Assembly (NCBI GenBank): GCA_022496805.1
Contig: CM040090.1
Coordinates: forward strand, 10,410,001 to 10,474,000
Length of the DNA: 64,000 nt
Source: Pohlia nutans
Taxonomy: Eukaryota > Streptophyta > Bryopsida > Bryales > Mniaceae
Direction of reading: 5' to 3'
Part shown: positions 24,701 to 36,606 of the stretch, piece after piece
How positions within the stretch are numbered: the stretch's first letter is position 1
How the letters are laid out: every line of letters starts with the position of its first letter
Program-made: the position numbers and the translations under genes
Notes under the pieces: generated by a model
The model's database searches: none
Seen by the model: the letters and a program-made list of their open reading frames with translations, nothing else
What the model was told of the DNA's origin: nothing

Positions 24701-25219
24701 GTACTGATTCATATCTTGATGTTTCTGCAGAGCAATAACGTGGACTTGTACATCAATGGTCATGACCACTGTCTTGAACATATTAAACGAGAGGACAGGT
24801 AATACCTCTTTAGAATCCTATTTCATACTTGTCAAACTTAGTCTTCATATTGTGTGCAACTTCATGTAGTGGAACATAGTGTGATAATGAGAGTATAGAG
24901 ACTTGAACTGGGTATGTCCGTTTCAGTGGGAGTGTAATCAACCTCTTGATGAAGTTTTTCAATTGCTTGTGAGTTGGGATCTCGTGCAATTCTAACGCTT
25001 TCTGCTTCTTTTTCTCTCTGCAGCACTGTTCATTTTGTCACGAGCGGGGCAGGTTCCAAGTCCTTCCAAGGTCTCCAGGAAGCCACAAGTGAAGATGGAC
25101 TTCAGTTTGCACACGATGGACAAGGCTTCATATCTGTGTCGATGGCTGCTCACGCTCTCAGGATCGATTTCCACGATGCTCTTGGAAATAACCTCTACGA
25201 ACTTAAACTTAAAAAATGA
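21742..25219 (+). CDS. PAP: Purple acid phosphatase, low-molecular-weight type, with N-terminal membrane segment
   Basis: Dinuclear metal phosphohydrolase that releases phosphate from esters, usually secreted or vacuolar. Eight exons: 21742-21807, 21891-22121, 22568-22724, 22854-22985, 23561-23700, 24452-24580, 24731-24798 and 25024-25219, giving 372 aa. All five metal-ligand motifs are present: GDWG (83-86), GDNFY (116-120), GNHD (154-157), VGHH (259-262) and GHDH (295-298, followed by CLEH). Residues 1-36 are a hydrophilic tail ending in RWRLK, followed by one hydrophobic segment at about 37-53, so the protein may be a type II membrane protein rather than having a plain signal peptide. Length and motifs fit the small plant PAP group related to mammalian tartrate-resistant phosphatase. 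Intron 4 contains an isolated TTAA-element end at 23275. Confidence 0.93.
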
Positions 25220-26186
25220 GCAATCAATTGGGTTCATAGAGTGGGCATATCATTTTTGTCCCTGCTCATGTAATATATATACAACCATGTTTATGACTAG
25301 GTTCCTAGGATCTTCAGAGGTGTAGATAATTATTCACAGTCCATGTGAATTTTTTGAGAGTAACAATTGTTTGAGAGTAGCAATGCACATACATAGAAGT
25401 CTGGTTGCCATTAACAGATTTTTGGCTGTTTCGACTGACAGTCTTGTATATTACGTGAGATATATGTTCGTCAATGCATTTGATTACTTCTAGTAATCCA
25501 TTTTTGAGCGTCAAACTTTGCAAATTTTCAGAGCTCCTACGTGTCGTCTTGAAGATAAACGTTACTCGAATGCCCTTAAATTGTGCATTTAAATATGTGG
25601 AAAATTTTGAAAATTCACGTCAAACTATTTTTGGCTGATAGATAGGAGCTACATGGTATGCCCTGTAATTTGGATGATCTTTTGAGTGCAATTCAGAGCT
25701 GTTGGTGGAGATGCTCTTATAGCCCATTCACACCAGCCCCTGCCACTATTGCATTTGCATTCCTGAAAGGATGGGAGGTAAAATTAAGAAACCAAAAACA
25801 TTCAAAGCTTTGTCCTTTCCTGCTGCAACTACTATAGTTACAGTGCCGCAACTATAGTCATGTTCATTTTTTGCGTTGCATTGGAATAATTCCTCTTTTA
25901 CATATTTTATATTTTTCTTTTGACCTCATATTCCAAAAGACCTCATATTCCTTCAAAGTTATATGATGCATGCGTGCGTGCGACAAAGTTGGTGGATGTG
26001 AATGGGCCATCACACATACTCTACAGGAGCCAAGGACTTTCTTAAAACAGGAAAGAACGTGCTACTACTGCTCCTGTTGGTGGAAATCAACAGCGCACGA
26101 AGCGTGAACCAGCTAAGTTAACAATCAGTATTGAGTGTAGTATTGCACAGGCTTAGTCTTGGCCCGGACTCTAAATCCCCTCTACC
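25220..26186. other. Between two convergent genes
   Basis: 3' flank of the phosphatase gene (plus strand) and of delta-tubulin (minus strand). No gene seen. A short direct repeat TTCCAAAAGACCTCATATTCC-like occurs near 25930, and a GTGCGTGCG run near 25975. Confidence 0.4.
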
Positions 26187-26290
26187 TTAACCCTTTGATG
26201 CGCCTGCGTCCATATAGTGAACAACGAACATTTCTGGACACTACGGACATCATGTACAGTTTTTCATTCATTCAAATGAATTTATGTTGC
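26187..26290 (+). mobile_element. TTAA element, family A, left-end fragment
   Basis: Starts TTAACCCTTTGATGCGCC at 26187 and keeps the subterminal CGTCCATATAGTGAACA arrangement of family A, but breaks off before 26312. It lies directly beyond the delta-tubulin stop codon, probably in its 3' untranslated region. Confidence 0.6.
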
Positions 26291-26311
26291 TGGTGGAGAT
26301 GGATGCTGTCA

Positions 26312-28157
26312 TCAGAGCGTGAGGTAGCGGGAGATGAGGTCTTCCACAGTGGCAAACGCACCCTCAAACGAGGCCATCTCCATGCCATACTGCAAGTACT
26401 GGTGCAAGTAAGCGCGCGAGGCAAACATGCCATACGCCCGGGACAGAGCCCGGTACGAGCACATCACATTGGACTGGCAGTTGCTCAGCAACCCCGCCGA
26501 CATCTCATACTGGCCCAGCTTGGCACTGCTCACGGCCACGCTCAACGGATCCACGGACCACGCCGGGTACAGGCTCTCGTGCTCGAACCCGCTCACATCT
26601 GCACTGTGGCTCCCCGTCCCCCTCAACACCAGCATGTTGGCCAGGCACCGGTTCACAGTCCGGGCGCTTCCTCCTTTCCCTCCTCCTTTTCGCGGCAATG
26701 TCACGTTCCAGTCCATGTCAAAGTCTCCCAGAGCGCCCGTCACCAGCATTTGTTGCAACTGCTTCGTTTGTGCACCCCAGTTGAACGTGGTGAAGCTCAA
26801 AGACTTGCTTGAAACCTGCAACATTTGTTGAAAACCACAAACGGCTTTTAGTTCTCTGCCGGTAGAGGATTCCGAGGTACTCTTTCTTATTGGACGGCAT
26901 CGCTTTTCACTCCTTTCGTGAGTGAGTCAAACGGTGCCATATTGCACTCACCAACTTTTTTGGTTGAATATGGTGTCTGAGTGCGATTTGTCACGTAGGA
27001 CAAGTGTTTACAGTGAAAAATGACAATGAACAGGATTCTTCATAGTGAGAAACGACGCCGCTGCTTGTAGTGTTACAATGTAAGTGTCATCCAACATGTG
27101 ATTTATAAGAATGAGATTTTATCATACTCTTAGATTGTCAATGGAACACTCATGGTTCAAGGGAAGACTACACTCATGATTAGGACCCTACTACTTCTAG
27201 CTTTCAATAATAATCACGATTGGAAGATAGCTTGTTGATTGGAATTAGTGAATCCTACAAAGGTTTAGGGTAAGGGAAGAAGAAGCTACATCTTTTCAAT
27301 CATCAAGCATCTTCTTACTCAATCATTTGGTAATGAAATTCTCTAGTTGTTAAGGGGGATGTTGGTTGTTTCTCCCAATACACACTAGTGTGACATCCAC
27401 TAATGCACAAGTACTAAATTCATATAGTGTAGAAAGAATACGTGTTTTGATGTGTTAGAATATTTTTTAAAATGGGAACAAGGATCACACTAAAAACAAT
27501 AATGGAAACCACTAAAAGTCATGGGAATGGGTTGTAGGAAACAACGAACTGCGCAAAACTTGGAGAGGGATTTAAATGTTGAATGAAATGACTTACTTGT
27601 GGAGTAAACCGCAAAGACAACATACGATAGCCAGGATGAGCGCACAATTTGGACACCAAGTCAGAGAGTACGCGGACAGGCATTCCGGATCCATAAATCC
27701 CACATTGTCTCTTGGAATCATGTTGGCCCCTATCTCGTGCAGTCTTGCGATGAGCCTCAGAAGGGTCCACAGATCGCCATGAGGCTGGGAGGAGGATGGA
27801 GGCTAAAGAATGAGCGACCACATCGTTCATGTCATCGAACGTTGGCCTAGAAATGCCCAACGTTTTCTTGCAAATTGAAGACAGTGACTCGTTCTGCGAG
27901 ATAATGATGCCGTCCGCCGACTCCTGCAGCTTCGCTAGTGTGAGCAACGCATTGTAGCTTTGCACAATGACTTCCCCGCTTTCGTATGGCCAGATGCAGT
28001 GGCTCACAAGACATGCGGATGGATATTCGTCCCTCAACAACTCCATCACATATGCACCTATTTGTGCAATGGCACAAATGTCCGAAGATGCAACCCATTT
28101 ATAATCAAAAGTAGAACAAAGTGTATCATATAAATTCTTGTCTTATCTTAATAAATG

Positions 28158-28202
<45 letters not shown>

Positions 28203-30987
28203 CATGTTTTCAATGGTGAAAACAAAAAGTTGGAATCATTTTTTCAATTATAAATAAATAAAATTATACAAACATCCATTACTATAAGCCTCAAAATCAA
28301 TAATCAATATAAAAGTAGTAAAGTATCAAATATATTCTTATTCTATCTCAAATACTCAAAGGTTATTAGGCATAGTATTTAATAGCCCCAATGAAATTTA
28401 TGAGATATTTAGCTTACAATGTGTAATTCATTCATAAAATTTATACAATGCTTATTTACCAATTAGTTTGTTATTGTGCCGTTGGCCCAAATGTTCCTTC
28501 TGATTAATTTTAAAGCGTTCACACTACATTTAACTAGTCAAACCTCATTAATTTCTTACATTTTAAAATACATTATATATTTTTAAGATTTTTTTATATA
28601 GTTTATTTTAAAACTAATTTACATTGATATTTTCATAATTATTTAAATGACAATAAATTTTATGAGCTTCTTCAAAGCTTTTTTCTTGCAATAGTCATAC
28701 TAATTACAAAATATCTATAATAGTATGATACGTTTAGAAAAAATGTAAATAACAGTGATGAAAAATGAGGTATAGAGGGTATGTTTTTCAAAGTTACCTA
28801 AAATTTCAATATGTTAGGGCTCTAAACTTTGGAATTTTAGGGCTCTAAATTTTAAATTGTTGGAAAAAACGCAATTTTAAATTTTTTGGAGTTAATTAAT
28901 ATTATAAAAGAATAATATTATCAACTATAACTATACAAGATTAAAACTTGTAATATCACAAAATTGAATTCTAGATTTTCAATTTTTCAATTTTTTAAAA
29001 TAACATATACATGGATTAATTAAATTATGGTGACAAAATTTAATTTAAAATCCATAATTTCTACATTGTCAATCTGAAAGCTATAAAACGTCTTCCGTGC
29101 TCCCCTTTTCATCAAGAACTTTCCGTCAATGCCAAGAATGCGGCTAATGGCCCTACAGCCCGAGAGATGTTGACATTACATACAAAACAAAACAATCCAC
29201 CGTTTCTAATGTATAGATATCAAAGATGCTGGAGAGTGTATATTCAAAAATTAGTACATCAGAATGAAAGAGATATAGAGACATATACATATACTAAAAT
29301 TAAAATTAACATACTTTTCGTGTATCTTAAAACCATATGTGATATTTTTTTTACAATATTTTTCATTTTATGGATTACTTTAGTTATGTATTAAAAAATG
29401 AATGGATATATAGATGTGTGACAAGGACCTTATTATGCCCTTATTATAAATTTATTTTTATTATTTTTATGATCAAATTTATAATCAGTCTTAAAATTTA
29501 AGGACCTTCTTATTCTTATATCTTTGCATAATAAAATCTCTTATTTTACACTTATTATGTATCCTATTAAATTATAGATAAATATTTTGGACACATAAAA
29601 TACATATTCTAAAAAAAATCAATGTTATTTTTCTAATGAAATATATATCATCACAATCATAAGTGATTAAGCCATATTATTTTGTAAAATAAGACATAAT
29701 GAATCTCATTATAATAAACGAAGTTGTCTCTCTGGGCAGAGATGATCCTCTTGACATGGATATGCATTGTATTTGCAATAATTTAGCACATAGAATGCCA
29801 TTGACATTTGTAAATATGACATGACCCTATACACACGAAAAAATTGCGATAACTTGCATTTTATGCGGCAAGCCACATTTGAGAAGCCATTGTGCCACCA
29901 CTCAAACCATAAACCCAATATGTACCAAGGAGATTGAATTCAACAACACAACATACCACATGCCCTCGGAAGAAAGTGGAGCTTACCAAGACCGGAGCCT
30001 GTGCCGCCTGCCATGCTTTGTGCTGTTAGAAAGCCTCCAAAAAAGTCACAAGCCTCCACCTAAAGAAACAAAACAAATTTTCTTGGATTAAACCTCTTAA
30101 CCCTAAAAGACATTGTTTTATAATAACAAATTTAATCAATCATATTGTTGAAAATATAATTTGAATGGAACAAAAATTTATATTACCAAAATCAGTGAAG
30201 AATCTTGCATTTGTTGATCGAATAACAAATAAATCTGAACAAAAGGAAGTTAACTTTGGATCTATTCAAAACTACCAAAGGTGGGTTTCTTGCTCCTTTG
30301 GGAGATTAATGATATCAAGACATAAATCAACATTTTTGTTTGGTTGCTTCAATTGTGTCACTGGCTCTACGTTCTTACTTGTGGTTGTATGCAATTGTCG
30401 TTGACTAGCGCAAGTTGAGAGCATTTTTAGAAAAGAGTTTAAGGACACTAGAGGTTGTTTTGCATGATTTGGCAATGATGTATAAACAATTGCAACATAA
30501 TCCACAAATACACTGAATGCAAGTGCTCACCTCAAGACGTATAGCATTTGAGATTGTCTCCCGGCACCGAGGTCCGTGAACATAGAATCCCCGCGCCCAA
30601 TTGTTGCCTGACCCACTATCTTGTGTGATGAGACGATCTAAGCAAAACTTCCAAGATGTTGCGCTGTTGTGGTGTTGTGCAGCCACGCGTTTTATTGCTG
30701 TCGAGATTACCTTCACCACAAATGAAAGAACATAAAATAAGACTCTTATCAAAACGAAAAATGCAGAATACTACATAGTTTCTGGACCATGTATGCACCT
30801 TTGGTTCCATGTCAATCAGAATAGCGCGCGCTACACGATTTCCTTTGGTGCCATCTCTGAAAAAGCTAGTGGTGTCCTCTGCACAGTTAGTCAAGTTGGC
30901 AAGAGCAGAGAAGAAGGCCGTGTACAACTGATTCCCTCCCTGGCCCAGTTGCACCACCACACAAGACGCAACACATGATGATCCCAT
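26312..30987 (-). CDS. TUBD1: Delta-tubulin
   Basis: Tubulin-family GTPase needed for triplet microtubules of centrioles and basal bodies. Five minus-strand exons: 30987-30799, 30710-30531, 30059-29987, 28057-27597 and 26815-26312; phases agree and give 468 aa, close to the length of animal delta-tubulin. Landmarks: VQLGQGGNQ (12-20, the usual GQCGNQ with Gly for Cys), ARAILIDMEPK (53-63), GSGNNWARG (96-104), the tubulin signature GGTGSG (141-146) and WPYESGEVIVQSYN (from 170). Towards the C-terminus are LANMLVLRG, SADVSGFEHESLYPAW and AYLHQYLQYGMEM. DMEPK plus GSGNNWA and the conserved C-terminal half separate it from alpha-, beta-, gamma- and epsilon-tubulin. Intron 3 (29986-28058) holds a TA microsatellite; introns 2 and 4 carry transposon remnants. 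The ATG at 30987 is preferred to an upstream in-frame codon at 31068, which would add 27 unrelated residues. Confidence 0.93.
26875..27072 (-). mobile_element. CACTA-like miniature element, family K
   Basis: Ends CTTGTAGTG at 27072. Inside are GAGTGCGATTTGTCACGTAG and CACTCACCAAC, shared with copies at 55311-55495 and 61865-62121. The left end (ATCGCTTTTCACTCC) is less clear. It lies in intron 4 of delta-tubulin. Confidence 0.65.
28161..28194. repeat. (TA)n microsatellite
   Basis: About 17 perfect TA repeats inside intron 3 of the delta-tubulin gene, flanked by very AT-rich sequence. Confidence 0.9.
30097..30309 (+). mobile_element. TTAA element, family E, in delta-tubulin intron 2
   Basis: Starts TTAACCCTAAAAGAC and follows the family E sequence at 56725-56964 (AATCAATCATATTG, then ATCAGTGAAGAAT). 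The right boundary is taken at TTAA 30306-30309 after CCTTTGGGAGA, which is a guess. Confidence 0.5.
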
Positions 30988-32186
30988 TCCGTTCGCAGCT
31001 TCACTATGAACTCGCAGACATTCAACGTCTTCATTTGTTTGGCCTCTTTCATGTAAGTCATTGAACAAAGGATTTTGGAGCGTTGAGTGTGAAAATAGGA
31101 ATCAGAAGAATGAGTATTTTCTTGTCTTGGTCTTTTGTTCTTGAGCTTCTTGGCCTTGCCGCTTCACTATAATCATCAACTTGCTCTATCACAACATTCT
31201 TGAGCAAATCACCCAAAAATTTAAGGACTCAAATCCTTTCACATTCATTGTAAAGAGTACTATGCGTAGAGCTTAGTAAGTTTTCTTCCCAAGGAGGCAA
31301 CCCACTTATTATCAACAGGGTTGTGCAATATAAAAAGTTTGATAGAGTCAACAGATTGTGAAATCTCATTGCAGTTAATACATATCTGACTGAAAAATGT
31401 TTGTTTGATAAAACAAAAAACAGGGCCCATTCAATGGAACCATACTAAACCTAGGACATGTGAGAGAATATCCTATTTTGTGGTTGAGGAAACTCCTTGA
31501 TTAAGGAGCAAGACAAGAACGGAGTCGACGATGAATTAATCAAACCTCTCGCAAGTATTACAACCATCACAACTACTAATTACATAAAGACACTCTCACA
31601 GGTTCAATCTCATGCAATCAATCTTTCCAAAGTCACAAGTCAAATTCTTCCAATTCCGACACTCACTCACTGTACTGTACACCACACACAAAGCTTCAAG
31701 AAATTATAGCTCAAAACCATAATGCAGCATGCGCAAGCAAAGGTAGTGACAGAGCTTGAATGCAGTGAAAAGAAACTCGTGCGACTTTCGACGTACCCTA
31801 CTCCGTTTCTGTGAAAGGAAGAGCAAACCCCAATACCCTCCAATACCCTTTGCCAAGTCCGCCAAATTATCTGCACCGGTGGTGTGAACGGGGTTCTCTT
31901 TCTAAGGCTGTTGGTGCTGCTGTTGAATGTTGAGGAAAATGCTCAAGAATGTTAATATGCTGGCAATCAAGATTTGCTACCTGATCATTTAAGATGCTGC
32001 AGATTCCAACCCCGGATGTTGTGGGGATTCCTAGAGGTTTTGGCACTAGCGCCCTTGTAGAGGACAAGCTCATCTTGGAATGGATCCATTCTTGGTATTG
32101 CTCTGTGTAATCATGCTATCGCTCTGGGTACATTCACAGTATAACGAGCCAAGGAAACTGTAACCAGTGATTGATTTAATGGATTA
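30988..32186. other. Upstream region of delta-tubulin
   Basis: Leader and promoter side of delta-tubulin on the minus strand. Short frames at 31500-32070 show no domain. No TATA box assigned. Confidence 0.4.
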
Positions 32187-32526
32187 TTAACCCCTAAACG
32201 TCCCAACATCCAGAAACTGGATCACAAACAAATTTGAAGCCTTGTAACTTTCTCATATAACCTCGGATGATTTTCATCCAAGTCACCTTTGAAAGCTTAT
32301 TAATTTCTTTACCAATTACAATAAATCTCTTGTGATGGAGAGTTGTTGATGATATTGGAGAGGCCTCCAACTACAAGTATGTCAAATTTGTTGGGTAGAT
32401 TTTATGCTTGCAATGGTCTTCTCATGTACACCTCATGTACACCTCATGTACATATGAGCCATGCTAATATCTACTTTGACACTAGGATCTACTTATGTTC
32501 AAAGGGTTGGTACGTTTAGGGGTTAA
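32187..32526 (+). mobile_element. TTAA element, family F
   Basis: Bounded by TTAA at 32187-32190 and 32523-32526, with ends CCCCTAAACGTCCC and GTACGTTTAGGGG. A perfect palindrome ATCCAGAAACTGGAT starts 18 nt inside the left end. The interior contains a short CTCATGTACA triplication near 32440. Only 340 bp and noncoding. Confidence 0.85.
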
Positions 32527-33651
32527 GCAATAATCTTATCATTTGAATTGATAATGCAATATAAATTAGTAACTACATATATTATATGTCATTCTAAAAT
32601 ATACTAAATTTTGACGATGTTTGAGAAGTTAATGGGATTCCAAGACAACTAAAATATAGTCATAACCAATCTTTAATAACAACTAAACTGTGCTATTTAA
32701 AACGCTCATAATATGCCGCAAAATGTCCTTAAAATTTTCTAATATCTACATAAATTGAAGATTTAATTTTCCAAACACTCATCAAGAGTCGTTAGATTTG
32801 GGCGGGGTTGGCTCCTTATATTGTGAATGCACCCCTCTGTCTGAAACTACGCAAAAACTAGAATTTCATGAGTCAGAATCACAGCCAGAGTGACGATCCT
32901 TGACGCGCCATCTTGCAAGGCTAGAGAGCGAGCAGACAAGGGATGCAAATGTGACAAGCTAAGGATCATGTCGATTGCAAAGAGAATTAAGTGACAAGAT
33001 CAAGACGTCCAGAAACAGAATCCTAATAGGTGGAGTCTGCCTCATTGTGAAAATTGACCCTCAAAGAAGCAAGGTGATCAAGTCACTTGAAAACAAATTG
33101 AATTGTTAAGTGTGTGTTGTGGTTGCGAATCCAATTGGCATTGCATCGCTGTCTTCAGGAAGAAACAACCTGTCTGAGAGAAGAGTGCTCACGAATTCCT
33201 CCGGTTCCTGCAAAATGTGCGTTTGAATTGGTCGAGTTTGAAAATTTGGGAACCATTCCTGTATTTGACATCATACAACATCTGATTCCTTCACCCTGAA
33301 ACCACGCAAACAATAAACAACCCGGAAGCTCAAAACCTCTCTGGTTTGTTCTACCTGCAGTGATCTCGGTTTAAACCCTACTGTTCATAAATCAACAGGG
33401 GTGTAATACACGAATTGGGAGAACCAACCCCTACACTGGGACCAAAGATAAAAAACAAAAACAAAAGCTTGCCCCTATTTTTGAACATGGTGGGTCGCCC
33501 TAGCCTAACTTGGAGTTGGAGACCCCAAATATAGAATTAAAATTTCCTAAAAGAATCACCCAGACCCCCAAAATGAGAAAACCAGAAAAATGACAGGTTG
33601 GTTCGCCCTCCCCGTAATACACAGGGCACCTTGACACATTCACCAAGTAGT
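32527..33651. other. Intergenic
   Basis: No gene supported. A short open frame at 33114-33299 has no recognised domain. Confidence 0.4.
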
Positions 33652-34308
33652 AAATGGTACAAGAATGATGGTGAATTTGTGATGAACACTTGCTAAATTG
33701 AAGTGGTTGCTCAATTTAGCAAGTGTTCACCACAAATTCACCATCACTCTTGTACCATTTATTTGGCAGTGAATCGGTTAAGGTTCCGTGTGATATATCT
33801 CTCCTTAAACCTTAATGCTCATGAATCAATAGGGGTGTCAATGAAACCTCTTTCTTCCCATTCTCAATCTTTAAAAAATGCAGACGAGGCACTTTCTTCT
33901 TGAATTGTGGAGGACCCATTCTTTGAAGATTGAGAAGCTTCATTATGCTCCTCTGAAGATGAAGAATGGGAGTGAAGACTCAAAAACCGTGAAGATTGAG
34001 AAGCCGTGGAGAAGATTAACAAGACGTGTCCATTCTCATTCTTCACATGGTGAAAAAGGAAGTCACACCTTCTTCATGGAGAATTGCCACGATTGACACA
34101 TTTCTCTCCCAAGGTTCTCAGTCTTCAAAGAATCAATCTTCTTGGGTCTGACAACCCCTAATGTGATATGTGGATCAATGCGATATCCCTGCTTAATCCC
34201 TAATATTCATGAATGAACAGGGGTGTAATATCTCCCATTAACCCTAATGCTCATGAATCAATAGGGTGTAATATTCTCGCTTAAATCCTTAAATCCATGA
34301 AACAACAA
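33379..34308 (+). repeat. Dispersed cluster of a short motif
   Basis: The motif CATGAATCAATAGGGGTGT and variants recur about five times, at roughly 33385, 33815, 34205, 34248 and 34295 (the last weak), usually preceded by CCTTAATGCT or CCCTAATGCT and followed by AATA. Spacing is irregular, so it is not a simple tandem array. Confidence 0.6.
33652..33760. repeat. Near-perfect hairpin, about 50-bp arms
   Basis: The left arm begins AAATGGTACAAGAATGATGG and the right arm ends CCATCACTCTTGTACCATTT; the tips are CTAAATTGA and TCAATTTAG around a loop of about nine bases. It could be a miniature foldback transposon or a small-RNA precursor. Confidence 0.75.
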
Positions 34309-34599
34309 TGAAGGTGGAGTGGCCACTAGAGGATCCTAAATCTTAAACTGTTTTTACTTAATCTTGTGATGGTCCATTGGACCTTGGTGTAAGGTCTTGA
34401 AGATATGGACTGATTTTTTTAATTTTATAGGGTTCCAAAAATAACAAGTTTTTTCTTCTTTCTTAGTTTTTTTACAAACTTAGAGAGACTTTCCAAAATC
34501 AAAATAGCATGAATGGAAAACAAATCAAAATTTGTCAATGACTGCACTTTTCATTCTAATTAGATCATTCATGAATTTATATATTTTGACAACAAATAC

Positions 34600-34974
34600 T
34601 GGAGTTATCCTAAAAGTCAAGTGGCGTTTGAACAAGATATCATGTGTTTTGCTTGAATGTACTCTTATTTGTTCATTGTAAATAGTTATGAAGTTTGAAA
34701 GAGCTTGGTGGTCTTTCACTATTAGGTGTGTAAGAGCTTGGTGTTCTTCAAACTCATGCACAACTAGTTTAGCCGTCAAAAAAGACAGCTAAACTAGTTG
34801 TGCATGAGTTTGAAGACCACCAAGCTCTTACGCACCTAATAATGAGAGGCCACTAAGCTCTTCTACATCTTTGAACTATTTAGAGTGAACAAATAAGAGT
34901 ATATTAAAGCAAAACACATGGTATCTTGTTCAAACACAACTTCTCTTTTAAGATAACTCTACTACATTAGAGTT
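34600..34974. repeat. Long foldback, about 185-bp arms
   Basis: Inverted repeat with a loop of only about 14 bases (34774-34787). The tip arms are CAACTAGTTTAGC and GCTAAACTAGTTG. Outer arm segments include GAACAAGATATCATG against CATGGTATCTTGTTC. Similarity falls outward, with small indels. Noncoding. Confidence 0.8.
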
Positions 34975-35397
34975 AACCGAAAACAGAACAGGTGTTTTGA
35001 CCTGCAAAATTTCAAGAAGTCTGACTGCTTGCCCACTTTTAGTATAACCAAAATCAAAGCTCTAAGGGTAGAAGATACCCTCTATTTTTAATTTTAGACA
35101 CGAGCTCCAAGTGGTGAGAGCCAACTAATCAATGCAGTCACCTAATTATATCTCAAGTGGATGTGGGCCATGGCCTCCAAGCCTTGGCTCTCTTTGAACT
35201 CATAGGTCTTCATCTCAGTTTTGCCTCCTTTGTGACGGCAAAACTAGTTCACACTCCTTTCTATTTTGAATTCTTTGCCAGTTTGTTTGGCTGCCTTAGA
35301 TACGGGTCAAACTCACCTCACCTAACATGTATTTTCTCTTCTTTTTGGTTAAATCTATTATAGACTACAGTAAATGAATTGCTTTTGTTAACCCCTT

Positions 35398-35467
35398 AGA
35401 GTCAGAGCATCTAGATTGTGGATTATGAATGAACTCAAATCTTTCTATCTCTCACATACTATACCAA
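35398..35467 (+). mobile_element. TTAA element left-end fragment
   Basis: Starts TTAACCCCTTAGAGTCAG and resembles the left ends of families F and G (CATCTAGATTGTGGAT). It is interrupted or ends at the next inverted-repeat element. Confidence 0.45.
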
Positions 35468-35732
35468 GAAGGCATGGTCGGCACTTTCATGTCGAATAAT
35501 TAATAAAAGTTCAAAAAGTGGAGGTCGGTACTTTCAAAAATAATTATTTAAAATTCGGCTATTAATAACTAACATTGAATTTTTCTAGCGGCTAAACGTT
35601 TTCTTTTGTTTTTTGTTTATGATTTTTGTTGACTTCATTTTTGTTGATTTCGACAAAATACTTGATTAATTAATTAATTTTTTTGGCATTTTTTTGGGGA
35701 ATTATTTTCTGCCGACCCTGCCTTCTTGGTAC
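35465..35732. mobile_element. Inverted-repeat element, family I
   Basis: Termini TACCAAGAAGGCATGGTCGG and CCGACCCTGCCTTCTTGGTA. Inside are GTCGAATAATTAATAAAAGT and AGTGGAGGTCGG, shared with the copy at 55618-55918. Noncoding, about 270 bp. Confidence 0.75.
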
Positions 35733-35999
35733 GGTGTACTTACATTTTTCATCCACTAAATTTTTTCTTGATTCTTGTGCTAGTTGGCTACAACTTGTAT
35801 ACCGGTAGTGTGGATCTTCAAATTAGGCCAATGTCATTTTATTTTTTCAAACATAATAAGTTGACGTCAATGTCTGTTAATTCAAAAAAATGAGGTCTTG
35901 AAGATGATTTTGTAAATTAGGTACAATATTTTACTAAAATTTTGAAGTCTTCAAAGGGCCGTGAGTTTAGTCGGCACCCTCATTCACAGAAATCATTTT

Positions 36000-36606
36000 T
36001 TTCAAATTATAAAATCCTGGAAAAAATATCATTTAAAAAATTAAAAATAATAAATCCAAATCTAATTGACCAAATTTTGGCCACATAAGATTTTGTTTTT
36101 TTAATTTATTTTTCATAAAAAAATTTGCATGATATCTTTGGCCAAATTCGCAACCCTTTGGAGGCCTCGAAGCGTTTTTTGATGGGATGGTTTGTGAGAC
36201 TTTTATGCCTCGTTTTGTGTTATTGTGATTTATCAAAAAATTCTAAGATTTTAGTTCAAAAGTGCTCTTGAAGAAATAAACTCATGAAATTAAGCAACCA
36301 AAAAATCTCCAAAAATCACTACACTTAGAGTATTATGTTTCAACCTATCACAAAAAATTAATCCACAAATTGTCAATATCTTATTTGTAATTTGATTATA
36401 AAAGAATTTCAAATTTCAAATTTCAAATTTTATACATAACTTTTAGTGATAGCAATCATAGATGTAACCGTATGGATAGAATTTAAAATTCATAACGTAC
36501 AACTCTTATTAATACATCAAGTTCAAATATCCCTTTTAGTTGTATTTTATAATGCATCTTTGAAATTCTCCAAATATGGAGAGGGATAAGGACCTTTAGT
36601 GATTAA
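36000..36606 (+). mobile_element. TTAA element, family D, 5' part unclear
   Basis: From about 36160 to 36606 it follows the D element at 16413-16989, including ATGCCTCGTTTTGTGTT and AAATCACTACAC, and ends at TTAA 36603-36606 after GACCTTTAGTGA. The left terminus was not found. Its right TTAA starts the next element. Confidence 0.6.
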
